NCBI GenBank assembly: GCA_964370775.1
Contig: CAYJKT010000009.1
Coordinates: forward strand, 30,803 to 94,802
DNA length: 64,000 nucleotides
From: SIG603 sp964370775
GTDB taxonomy: Bacteria > Bacillota > Clostridia > Oscillospirales > Acutalibacteraceae
Direction of reading: 5' to 3'
In this document: one piece after another, positions 53,006 to 61,195 of the stretch
How the letters are laid out: the number at the start of each line of letters is the position of its first letter
Position numbering within the stretch: position 1 is the stretch's first letter
The notes under the pieces: generated by a model
What the model saw: only the letters and a program-made list of their open reading frames with translations
The model's database searches: none
Told to the model about the DNA's origin: nothing
Made by a program: the position numbers and the translations under genes

Positions 53006-54208
53006 TTACACTACCTCCTTTTTACCGTTTTGAATATTTTCAATCATTTTAGGTATAATTTCAAAAGCATCATCAACAATGCAATAATTAGCAATGTTAA
53101 AAATTTGTGCGTTAGGGTCAGAGTTAATTGCAATAATCATCTCACTTGAATTCATACCAGCCATGAACTGAATAGCACCTGACACACCACAAGTTATAAT
53201 AAGCTTAGGGCGCACTGTTCTGCCAGATAAACCAATTTGCTTAGAGTTATCACCTAAGCCGCTTTCTGCTAGTGGTCGAGTAAAACATACTTGTGCACCA
53301 AGGCAGTCAGCAAGCTTTTTTACAAGCTCTACACCCTCAGCATTTTTCATGCCTCTACCAGCTACTACCAAAATATCTTCTTCTTCAATAGATTTCTCTG
53401 TAGGTAGCTTTTTTATGTCGATCACTTCAATACCAGATTTCACCATTGCATCTGATACTGGCATTGCTGTGACTTTACCGATAATGTCATCAGCTTTATG
53501 TGCTTTATCCATGATTTTATAACGTATAGTCGCAAATTGTGGACGTGAATTAGTTATAAGTATTTGTGCCATAATATTGCCACCAAAAGCTGGACGAATT
53601 TGCACAAGGTCGGTGTTTTCTCTCATCTCAAGTTTGGTGCAATCAGCAGTCAAGCCAGTTCTAAACCTTGTGGATAATCTAGGTGCAAAAGACCTACCTA
53701 CTGATGTTCCACCGATTAAAACAGTAGACGGACGATATTCAGATATGCAATCAGCTACAGCATCTGCGTAACAATCTGCTTTAAAGCCTGTAAAACCGTC
53801 ATGCTCATAATAAAACACATCATTCACACCGTATTCAAGCAGTTTTTCTGCATTTTCTGCAGTGCCTTTTCCACCTACTAAAACAGTAGCTACCTCATAA
53901 TTCACTTTATCAGCAAGTTTTTGAGCTTCTCCAATAAGCTCATAAGTTATAGGATGAATTTCTCCAAGCTCTTGTTCAGCAAAAACTAAAATACCATTCC
54001 AGTCTTGTTTAACGTCAATATCTGTGGTAGGTTTTTGGAAAAATGTTAGTGCATCTTTTGGGCAAAGCTTAACACAAACGCCACACATACGGCATTTTTC
54101 GTTTAGTTCAATTCCACCTTTAACAATGGATAATGCATCAAAAGGACATTTTTCTATGCATATTCCGCAAAGATTACATAAGTTAGAGTCGAAATTAATT
54201 GTAGGCAT
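53006..54208 (-). CDS. etfA: Electron transfer flavoprotein alpha subunit with N-terminal 2x[4Fe-4S] ferredoxin domain (LctC-like)
   Basis: 400 residues. Two CxxCxxCxxxCP clusters occupy residues 1-60 (CNLCGICIEKCP and CRMCGVCVKLCP). The ETF alpha domain follows, with the FAD-binding C-terminal part 'VVAGRGMKNAEGVELVKKLADCLGAQVCFTRPLAESG', LSGRTVRPKLIITCGVSGAIQFMAGM and 'IIAINSDPNAQIFNIANYCIVDD'. The fused ferredoxin domain is typical of bifurcating ETFs attached to lactate or acyl-CoA dehydrogenases (LctC, CarE). Confidence 0.95.
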   Translation of the reverse strand: MPTINFDSNLCNLCGICIEKCPFDALSIVKGGIELNEKCRMCGVCVKLCPKDALTFFQKPTTDIDVKQDWNGILVFAEQELGEIHPITYELIGEAQKLADKVNYEVATVLVGGKGTAENAEKLLEYGVNDVFYYEHDGFTGFKADCYADAVADCISEYRPSTVLIGGTSVGRSFAPRLSTRFRTGLTADCTKLEMRENTDLVQIRPAFGGNIMAQILITNSRPQFATIRYKIMDKAHKADDIIGKVTAMPVSDAMVKSGIEVIDIKKLPTEKSIEEEDILVVAGRGMKNAEGVELVKKLADCLGAQVCFTRPLAESGLGDNSKQIGLSGRTVRPKLIITCGVSGAIQFMAGMNSSEMIIAINSDPNAQIFNIANYCIVDDAFEIIPKMIENIQNGKKEVV

Positions 54209-54212
54209 AAAA

Positions 54213-55010
54213 TCAAGTCCTTTCTATAAATTTGTTCTTAAATAGTATATCTACTATCGAGTTAGCTTTTTCGCTAGAATTACCCTCAATAAATAAACTA
54301 GAAACATTGCTTTCAGGTGCAAACATAGCATCTACCTTTGTAGGAGAGCCAATCAAGCCACAGCGAGATAAATCAGGTGAGGGGAGGTCAGCGAATGAAT
54401 AAAACTTAATCTCTTTATCTTTGGTTTGTTTTTTAAGAATAAAAGACGGCAAACGTGGTACACAGCTGTCTTTTTCTATTGTAATTAAACATGGTGTTTT
54501 GATTTTACTTTTTTGCATGGTGGACGAGAACACTTGTTCGATCTCGATACCATTGTCATCGATTTTTTCTATCTTACTTACCCATGCAGCGTGTGGTATG
54601 CCTAAAAGTTCTGCTAGTGCAGGGCCAATTTGAGCAGTGTCACCGTCTGTAGTTTGTCTACCACATAGAATTAAGTCGTAATCATTTATCAAAGTAATAC
54701 CTTGTGATAACACATAAGCAGTAGCCAACACGTCAGAACCAGCAAACTTAATATCTGATAGTATAACTGCATCGTCAGCGCCCATGCTAAACGCATCTCT
54801 CATCATTTTTTCAGCTTGAGGAGGACCCATTGTTACAACAGTTACCGTGCCACCTTGTTCCTCTTTAATTCTTAATGCAGTTTCTAATGCGTATAAGTCA
54901 TAAGGGTTAGTGCGTGTGTCCGCGCTCATTCTTTTAAGAGAACCACTTTCTTCGTCTATTTCTACATTAGATGAAGCAGGAACTTGTTTCATACAAACAA
55001 GAATATTCAT
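54213..55010 (-). CDS. etfB: Electron transfer flavoprotein beta subunit (LctB-like)
   Basis: 265 residues starting MNILVCMKQVPASSNVEID, the standard EtfB opening. 'TNPYDLYALETALRIKE', VTMGPPQAEKMMRDAFSMGADDAVILSD and 'LILCGRQTTDGDTAQIGPALAELLGIPHA' (nucleotide-binding loop) are diagnostic. The ATG at 55010 is used because the in-frame region further upstream lies in the leader. It forms the bifurcating complex with the two next genes. The AAAGG ribosome binding site is rather distant from the ATG. Confidence 0.95.
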   Translation of the reverse strand: MNILVCMKQVPASSNVEIDEESGSLKRMSADTRTNPYDLYALETALRIKEEQGGTVTVVTMGPPQAEKMMRDAFSMGADDAVILSDIKFAGSDVLATAYVLSQGITLINDYDLILCGRQTTDGDTAQIGPALAELLGIPHAAWVSKIEKIDDNGIEIEQVFSSTMQKSKIKTPCLITIEKDSCVPRLPSFILKKQTKDKEIKFYSFADLPSPDLSRCGLIGSPTKVDAMFAPESNVSSLFIEGNSSEKANSIVDILFKNKFIERT

Positions 55011-55081
55011 AAAACTATAATCAACCTTTCTGTGAGTTAATAATTTAAAACTTTCAATCAGTAAAGTGAAATTGCATAAAA

Positions 55082-55104
55082 ACAAGGCAACTTAATTGCC
55101 TTGT
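55082..55104 (-). terminator. Hairpin with T run inside the etfB leader, also positioned as the LysR terminator
   Basis: ACAAGGCAA / TTGCCTTGT, a perfect 9-bp stem with a five-base loop and TTTTT on the minus strand. It lies about 110 bases after the LysR gene but also downstream of the only good promoter I see for etfB (55116-55144), so it either ends LysR transcripts, attenuates etfB, or both. Confidence 0.7.
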
Positions 55105-55115
55105 ACAATAGTATT

Positions 55116-55144
55116 ATTATAAATAAAAGATGTTCATAAGTCAA
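55116..55144 (-). promoter_or_regulatory. Promoter of the etfB-etfA-glcD-ykvI-like operon
   Basis: Minus-strand TTGACT (55144-55139), 17-base spacer, perfect TATAAT (55121-55116). Transcription would start only a few bases before the hairpin. Confidence 0.7.
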
Positions 55145-55214
55145 TGATTAAATTGTAGAAAAAGCATATATTATTTTAGTTAAATAGCCATATAAAATAT
55201 GGTATGAAATCAAT

Positions 55215-56060
55215 TTATATAAAATAGCTTATGTATTTGCTAGATTTAGTATTTTTTAAGTAAACTAAGTTAAATTCATGCCTTGGTGTAAAATCTTTTA
55301 TAGAAAAAGTAGATAAATCATCTGACGTAAGTGGTATAGTTTCATACACAAAAGATACACCGACATCAGATTTAACCAAGTTTAAAATCAAAGGGAAAGA
55401 GTTGATACAAATAATATCTTTAAAATTAGACACACTATAATTAAGCGAATAAAGAACTTTTTCAAAAACATCTCTAGTACCAGAGCCTTGTTCTCTAATG
55501 ATTAAACGTTTTGTAAAAAGGTCTGTTATGTCAATAGTTTTGCCACTGAACTCATGGTTTTTGCTACAGATACCAACTAATTTTTCTTTTTTTATAGTAA
55601 TATGTTCATAATCGCTTTTATTAAAATTACCCTCAATAACAGCAAAGTCAATTTTGTTTTCATTAAGTAACTTTAGCAAAACTTCTGTGTTTTCTACCTT
55701 TATAGTAAGGTCGATATTCTCACTTGAAATAAGATTAGCGATACTATCATTAAGGCAACAATCGCCTATAGTTTTTGTAGCACCTATAGTTAGTTTTGGC
55801 TTTTCTATATGCTTTAATGACTTAAGAAAACTTTGTTCATTAGACATCAAAGAACGGCAGTAATTCTCTAATAATTCTGCGTGTTTTGTTTTATATAGTA
55901 CTCTGTTTTTATATTCAAAAAGCTTCATATTATAGTAATCTTCTAAAGAGTGTATTTGATTTGTGACAGCTGGTTGTGTCATGTTAAGTTTCTCTGCTGT
56001 CTTTCTATAATTTAGCTCTGTACAAAGCGTTAAGAACGTCATAATTTTATAGTCAATCAT
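55215..56060 (-). CDS. LysR family transcriptional regulator
   Basis: 281 residues. The N-terminal winged helix (DYKIMTFLTLCTELNYRKTAEKLNMTQPAVTNQIHSLEDYYNMKLFEY) is followed by a substrate-binding-type effector domain, with 'KLTIGATKTIGDCCLN' opening the first lobe. The ATG at 56060, five bases after GGTGA, is chosen. It is divergent from the YeiH-family transporter, an arrangement common for LysR regulators and their targets; it could also affect the lactate dehydrogenase operon lying just downstream. Confidence 0.9.
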   Translation of the reverse strand: MIDYKIMTFLTLCTELNYRKTAEKLNMTQPAVTNQIHSLEDYYNMKLFEYKNRVLYKTKHAELLENYCRSLMSNEQSFLKSLKHIEKPKLTIGATKTIGDCCLNDSIANLISSENIDLTIKVENTEVLLKLLNENKIDFAVIEGNFNKSDYEHITIKKEKLVGICSKNHEFSGKTIDITDLFTKRLIIREQGSGTRDVFEKVLYSLNYSVSNFKDIICINSFPLILNLVKSDVGVSFVYETIPLTSDDLSTFSIKDFTPRHEFNLVYLKNTKSSKYISYFI

Positions 56061-56182
56061 TTTAGTCACCAAATCCATCAATAAATATTTTTTATCGAGT
56101 TATATTAAATAATTATTTTATTTTATCATACTTTTGTGATATACTCAATACAAATAAAAAAATATTTATATGGGAGTACAAA

Positions 56183-57229
56183 ATGAAAACGTTTAAGAAA
56201 ATTGTTCCAGGAGTGTGCCTGGCTCTTACAATAGCAATTATCTCAAGACTTTTGGAAGGATTAATGCCAATTCACTTAATCAGTGCATCTGTAATAGCTC
56301 TGTTTATTGGTATGGCGATTAACTTTTTTGCACAATCAAAAAAAGAGTTCAAGATGTTTACAGACGGATTAAAGTTTACATCTAAAAAACTTTTAAGACT
56401 TGCTATTATTTTACTAGGTGCTTCATTAAGCATTGGTACTATTTTAACAGTAGGTAGAGATTCTCTGATTGTAATGGTGTTTACACTGTTTACATGTTTT
56501 GGTATAGGTGCTTTAATTGGTAGAGCATTAAAACTAAATTGGAAAATGGCAAGTTTAATCAATGCTGGTACAGGAATATGTGGTGGTTCTGCTATTGCTG
56601 CTATTGCACCGGCGATTGATGCTGACGATACTGATATAGCTTTTGGTATGTCTGCTACATTTATTTTTGACATGGTAATGGTTGTTGTGTTCCCATTCAT
56701 GGGTGCAGCACTTGGGCTTTCAGACATGGCGTATGGCTTATGGACAGGTACAGCTGTTAATGATACTTCTAGCGTTGTGGCTGCTGGTTACGCTTTTAGT
56801 GAGGCAGCTGGTGACTATGCGACAATGGTTAAGTTAACTCGTACAATCACAATTATCCCTGCTGTTTTAGTTTTCTCAGCTATCAATATGCACATTGTTA
56901 GAAAACAACATTTAGCAACTGCAACTGCTAATGGAGAGACACATGTTAAAAAGAAAACGAATATAATGAGTATAGCACCTTGGTTTATTTTAGGCTTTTT
57001 AGCACTAGCTGGTATTAACAGCTTAGGTTTTATACCTGTAGAAATATCTTCTATTATGAAAGAGACAAGTAAGTTCTTAATGGTTATGGCACTAGCAGCA
57101 ATCGGCTTGAACACAGACCTTAAACACATGCAAAAAGCAGGCGTTAAACCAATGTTGCACGGCTTTATAATATCATTATTAGTGGTTGTTGTAGCTATTG
57201 GAGTACAATATATTTATGGAATGGTATAA
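56183..57229 (+). CDS. YeiH/UPF0324 family putative sulfate exporter
   Basis: 348 residues with about ten membrane segments. 'RLAIILLGASLSIGTIL', NAGTGICGGSAIAAIAPAI, 'GLWTGTAVNDTSSVVAAGYAFSEAAGDYATMVKLTRTITIIPAVL' and 'MALAAIGLNTDLKHM' are the family signatures. These proteins are called putative sulfate exporters, although the substrate is poorly established. The gene is likely controlled by the divergent LysR protein. Confidence 0.92.
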   Translation: MKTFKKIVPGVCLALTIAIISRLLEGLMPIHLISASVIALFIGMAINFFAQSKKEFKMFTDGLKFTSKKLLRLAIILLGASLSIGTILTVGRDSLIVMVFTLFTCFGIGALIGRALKLNWKMASLINAGTGICGGSAIAAIAPAIDADDTDIAFGMSATFIFDMVMVVVFPFMGAALGLSDMAYGLWTGTAVNDTSSVVAAGYAFSEAAGDYATMVKLTRTITIIPAVLVFSAINMHIVRKQHLATATANGETHVKKKTNIMSIAPWFILGFLALAGINSLGFIPVEISSIMKETSKFLMVMALAAIGLNTDLKHMQKAGVKPMLHGFIISLLVVVVAIGVQYIYGMV

Positions 57230-57236
57230 TTTACTA

Positions 57237-57265
57237 TTGACAAAAGTTTAACACTGTAGTATACT
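57237..57265 (+). promoter_or_regulatory. Promoter of the aspS-gatAB operon
   Basis: TTGACA (57237-57242), 17-base spacer, TATACT (57260-57265). Confidence 0.75.
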
Positions 57266-57304
57266 AAACAAGTAAATTAAATAACCACACAAAAACTGTG
57301 ATAA

Positions 57305-57548
57305 GAAAAAGTAACCAAATGTAGAAGTTTCAGAGAGTCATTCATTAGCTGTGAGAATGATACTAAAGCCTTGGCGAAGAACATCTTGGAGTTGTTAACC
57401 GAAAACTTAGGTGAGTAGACTTAACCGTACCGAATGCGTTAAATTTGTAGATATGATTGTATCGATGAGTGAGCTTTATAGCTAATTAGGGTGGTACCAC
57501 GGAACTTATGCTTTCGTCCCAATTTTTATTGGGATGGAAGCTTTTTTT
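57305..57548 (+). promoter_or_regulatory. T-box riboswitch with overlapping GAA/AAC specifier
   Basis: The T-box sequence AGGGTGGTACCACGG is at 57488-57502. The terminator stem GCTTTCGTCCCAAT / ATTGGGATGGAAGC (57510-57541) with seven T follows. Stem I includes the AGAGAG bulge region (57332-57337) and the GTGAGA distal loop. Its 3' side carries GAAGAACATC at 57376-57385, in which AAC (57380-57382, followed by A) is the best specifier and overlaps GAA (57379-57381). Uncharged tRNA-Asn, and possibly tRNA-Glu, would switch on the transamidation operon. Exact specifier register is inferred without folding software. Confidence 0.88.
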
Positions 57549-57613
57549 ATATCTAAAAATAGTATACTAATATATATAGTGGTTATAAATATGTTTTAGA
57601 GAGGAAGATTTTT

Positions 57614-59713
57614 ATGTTTAGAACAGAATATTTAGGCAAGGTAAGAGAAAGTCATATTGGTAAAGAGCTTACAGTTAGTGGCTGGGTTCTTACAAAACGT
57701 GATATGGGTGGCATTATTTTTATTGATTTGCACGACAGAGAGGGAACTTTGCAAGTTGTGTGCGATATGAATAATTTAAGCGGTGAGCATTTTTCTATTA
57801 TAGAGGCAGTTAAAAACCAAAGTGTTATTAAAGTAAAAGGTAGTATTAGACTTAGAGACAAAGAAACAGTTAACGAGAAAATACCAACAGGTACAGTTGA
57901 ACTTTTTGCAGAGGAAGTAACTTTGTTGTCACAAGCTGATACTATGCCATTTTTACTTGACGAAGAAGTAAGAGAAGATTTAAGACTTAAATATCGTTTT
58001 CTTGATATTAGACGAGAGAAAATGATTGAAAACCTAAGGTTTAGACATAAAATTCAAAAACTAGCTCAAGATTATTTAGACGAAGACGGTTTTATTTGTG
58101 TCGAGACTCCTATGCTTACAAAATCCACACCAGAGGGTGCAAGAGATTACCTAGTACCTAGCCGTGTGCATGAGGGCTGTTTTTACGCATTGCCACAATC
58201 TCCTCAAATATTCAAACAATTGCTAATGGTTGGTGGTATTGATAAATATTATCAAGTAGCAAGATGTTTTAGAGACGAAGATTTGAGAGCAGATAGACAA
58301 CCTGAATTTACACAAGTAGACATGGAGCTATCTTTTGTAGAACAAGAAGATGTGTTAATTCACTTAGAGAAAATGTTTAAATATATCTTTAAACACGCTA
58401 TGAATATAGAATTTAAAGATAAATTCCAAAGGCTTACTTGGGTTGAAGCTATGGATAAATATGGTAGCGATAAGCCTGACTTGCGTTTTGACTTGCCTAT
58501 TGTTGATTTAACAGAAATAGCTAAAACATGTGAGTTCTCTGTTTTTAGAAAAATTACAAACGACGGTGGAGTGGTAAGGTCTATATGCGTTAAAGGTGGC
58601 GCAGACTTTACAAGAAGCACTATAGATGAACTTACAAAAAAAGCAATCTCAACTGGTGCTAAAGGAATGGCATGGATTGCTATTAGAGAAGACGGCGAGA
58701 TTTATTCTATATTAACAAAATATTTCTCTAAAGAAGACATAGATGCAATTATTGAAGCTAACGGAGCAAAACCAGGCGACTTTATTTTATTCTGTGCAGA
58801 TAAATTAAGTGTGGTTAGAAAAACTCTAGGTGTGTTAAGGTTAGAGATTGCAAATTTAAGAGGGCTTAGAAATAAAGACGAGTACAAAATTCTATTTGTC
58901 ACTGACTTCCCTCAGTTTGAGTGGAGCGAGGACGAAGAAAGATTTATAGCAATGCACCACCCATTCACAATGCCGTATCCAGAAGATGTTCAATATCTAC
59001 TAGGAGACGAAAAAGACAAAGTACGTGCATTAGCGTATGATGTTGTGTTAAACGGTGTAGAGCTTGGCAGTGGTTCAGTTCGTATTCACGATAAAGACAT
59101 TCAAGAGACCATGTTTAAGGCACTTGGGTTTTCTCAAGAAGAAATTGACGATAGATTTGGTTTTATGGTGAATGCGTTTAAATATGGAACACCACCACAC
59201 GCAGGCTTTGCGTTCGGTTTAGATAGACTAGTTATGCTTTTGGTAGGAGCAGAAAGTTTGAGAGATGTTATTGCGTTCCNNNNNNNNNNNNNNAAAGTAA
59301 AAGATGCATCATGCCCAATGACAGATGCACCAGACCTTGTTGATGCAAGCCAGTTAGAAGTGCTAAACATTGGTATGTCGGCTGCTAATATAAACAAAGG
59401 GGCAGACAAACACAAAGTTAAAAAAGTAAAAGCAGATGAGATTGACGTTGACAAAGTAGCAAAGCTTGCAATGCTAAAATTCAACCATAAAGAAAAAGAG
59501 ACTTTGAAAAATGAGCTATCAGCCATTATCGGATTTGCAAACGAGTTAAGTGAGATAGACACTGACGGTGTAGACATCACAGCTCATGTTATACCTATTA
59601 ATAATGTATTTAGAGATGACACAGTTACAAACACTAACAACAGAGATAATCTTCTTAAAAACGCTAAAACAAAAACAGATAGCTATATTGTAGTACCGAA
59701 AGTAATGGAATAA
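57614..59713 (+). CDS. aspS: Aspartyl-tRNA synthetase fused to GatC (interrupted by an assembly gap)
   Basis: About 699 codons. Residues 1-590 are bacterial-type AspRS: the anticodon-binding OB fold (ISGWVLTKRDMGGIIFIDLHDREG-like), class II motif 2 'QVARCFRDEDLRADRQPEFTQVDMELSF', a GAD insertion (about 290-420) and motif 3 GFAFGLDRLVMLLVG. Residues about 600-699 are GatC (VDKVAKLAMLKFNHKEKETLKNELSAIIGFANELSEIDT). AspRS charges tRNA-Asp and, if non-discriminating, tRNA-Asn; GatCAB then amidates the latter. The fused type is known in Clostridia. Fourteen N at 59280-59293 fall in the conserved IAFPK segment but leave the frame intact. Confidence 0.93.
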   Translation: MFRTEYLGKVRESHIGKELTVSGWVLTKRDMGGIIFIDLHDREGTLQVVCDMNNLSGEHFSIIEAVKNQSVIKVKGSIRLRDKETVNEKIPTGTVELFAEEVTLLSQADTMPFLLDEEVREDLRLKYRFLDIRREKMIENLRFRHKIQKLAQDYLDEDGFICVETPMLTKSTPEGARDYLVPSRVHEGCFYALPQSPQIFKQLLMVGGIDKYYQVARCFRDEDLRADRQPEFTQVDMELSFVEQEDVLIHLEKMFKYIFKHAMNIEFKDKFQRLTWVEAMDKYGSDKPDLRFDLPIVDLTEIAKTCEFSVFRKITNDGGVVRSICVKGGADFTRSTIDELTKKAISTGAKGMAWIAIREDGEIYSILTKYFSKEDIDAIIEANGAKPGDFILFCADKLSVVRKTLGVLRLEIANLRGLRNKDEYKILFVTDFPQFEWSEDEERFIAMHHPFTMPYPEDVQYLLGDEKDKVRALAYDVVLNGVELGSGSVRIHDKDIQETMFKALGFSQEEIDDRFGFMVNAFKYGTPPHAGFAFGLDRLVMLLVGAESLRDVIAFXXXXXKVKDASCPMTDAPDLVDASQLEVLNIGMSAANINKGADKHKVKKVKADEIDVDKVAKLAMLKFNHKEKETLKNELSAIIGFANELSEIDTDGVDITAHVIPINNVFRDDTVTNTNNRDNLLKNAKTKTDSYIVVPKVME
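59280..59293. other. Assembly gap (14 N) within aspS
   Basis: The undetermined bases interrupt '...DVIAF-x-KVKDASCPMTDAP'. In AspRS a single Pro stands between F and K, so only two bases are expected where fourteen N are written. Confidence 0.9.
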
Positions 59714-59725
59714 GGAGGGATAGAT

Positions 59726-61180
59726 ATGAAAAACACACAGTATACTTTGCATGAATTGCAATTAATGCTTGCTAAAAAAGAGTTAAGCTCTGTAGAGATT
59801 ACAAATTCCTATATTAATAGTATAGGGGAAAAAGATAAAATGATAGGTGCATATCTATCTAATACAAGCGAACTAGCGTTAAGTCAAGCTAAAATAGCTG
59901 ATGAGTTAATTGCAAAAGGAGAGCAACAAGCATTGACAGGAATTCCTTGTGGTATTAAAGATAATATTTGCACAAAAGACATAACAACAACTTGTGCTTC
60001 TAAAATGCTAAAAGACTTCATACCTCCATACAATGCTTTTGTTATGGATAAACTAAACGAGCAAAACATGGTAATGCTCGGTAAATTGAACATGGACGAA
60101 TTCGCAATGGGTTCTTCAACAGAAAACTCATATTTCCAAAAAACACATAACCCACGTAATATAGAGTATGTACCAGGAGGAAGCTCTGGTGGTTCTGCGG
60201 CGGCTGTAGCGGCTAACCTAGCAGTGTTCACTTTAGGTTCTGACACAGGTGGCTCTATTAGACAACCAGCATCTTTTTGTGGCGTTGTTGGAATGAAACC
60301 AACTTACGGTACTGTATCAAGAAATGGTTTGGTGGCTTTTGCGTCATCTCTTGACCAAATCGGTCCTCTTACAAAAACAGTCAGAGACAATGCAATTGTT
60401 TTAAATGCGATAACAGGACACGATGAAAAAGATAGCACATCGGTTAACAGAGAATACAGCGACTTTACATCTGAGATTGAAAAAGGTGTAAAAGGAATGA
60501 AAATTGCTATGCCAAAAGAATATTTTGGCGAGGGTGTAGCAGATGAAGTTAAGGAAGCTATATTTACAGCAGCAAAAGTGTATGAAAAGCAAGGTGCTGA
60601 AATTGTAGAAGTTTCACTTCCGTCACTAAAACTTGCTTTGCCAGCGTATTATGTTATATCTAGCGCAGAGGCTTCCTCTAACTTAAGCCGTTTTGACGGT
60701 ATAAGATATGGATACAGAAGCGAAAACTTCACAAATCTTGAAGAGTTATACAAAAATTCAAGAAGTGAGGGTTTTGGTAAAGAGGTAAAAAGACGTATTA
60801 TGTTAGGGTCTTTTGCATTAAGTTCTGGTTATTATGATGCATACTATAAAAAAGCACTGCAAGTTAGAACAATTATTATAAATGAGTTTAACGAGATATT
60901 TAAAACTTGCGATGCGATTTTGTCTCCAGTTGCGCCAACTACTGCTTATAAAATGGGTGCGAAAACTTCTAACCCATTAGAGATGTATATGGGTGACATA
61001 TATTCTGTTCCTATCAATATCGCAGGAGTGCCGTCACTATCTCTACCGTGTGGTGAGGATAAAAACGGTCTGCCTATAGGTATGCAGTTAATTGGAGCGA
61101 ATTTTTCTGAAAAAACTTTATATAGAATTGCACACGCTTACGAGAATGAATGTGGTGCGTATCATTTAACAAAGGGGTAA
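59726..61180 (+). CDS. gatA: Aspartyl/glutamyl-tRNA amidotransferase subunit A
   Basis: 484 residues of the amidase-signature family. The Ser-cisSer-Lys triad is visible: Lys in 'TGIPCGIKDNICTKD' and the Ser pair in 'YVPGGSSGGSAAAVAANLAVFTLGSDTGGSIRQPA'. GatA releases ammonia from glutamine and passes it to GatB. It lies 12 bases after the aspS-gatC fusion with AAGGAGG before its ATG. Confidence 0.97.
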   Translation: MKNTQYTLHELQLMLAKKELSSVEITNSYINSIGEKDKMIGAYLSNTSELALSQAKIADELIAKGEQQALTGIPCGIKDNICTKDITTTCASKMLKDFIPPYNAFVMDKLNEQNMVMLGKLNMDEFAMGSSTENSYFQKTHNPRNIEYVPGGSSGGSAAAVAANLAVFTLGSDTGGSIRQPASFCGVVGMKPTYGTVSRNGLVAFASSLDQIGPLTKTVRDNAIVLNAITGHDEKDSTSVNREYSDFTSEIEKGVKGMKIAMPKEYFGEGVADEVKEAIFTAAKVYEKQGAEIVEVSLPSLKLALPAYYVISSAEASSNLSRFDGIRYGYRSENFTNLEELYKNSRSEGFGKEVKRRIMLGSFALSSGYYDAYYKKALQVRTIIINEFNEIFKTCDAILSPVAPTTAYKMGAKTSNPLEMYMGDIYSVPINIAGVPSLSLPCGEDKNGLPIGMQLIGANFSEKTLYRIAHAYENECGAYHLTKG

Positions 61181-61195
61181 GAGAGGAGTATGAAT

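Noticed and set aside
57285..57545. T-box specifier as an Asp codon because aspS is the first gene
   Set aside because: The predicted specifier region shows GAAC-A rather than GAC or GAT in the right register, and the operon also makes Asn-tRNA.
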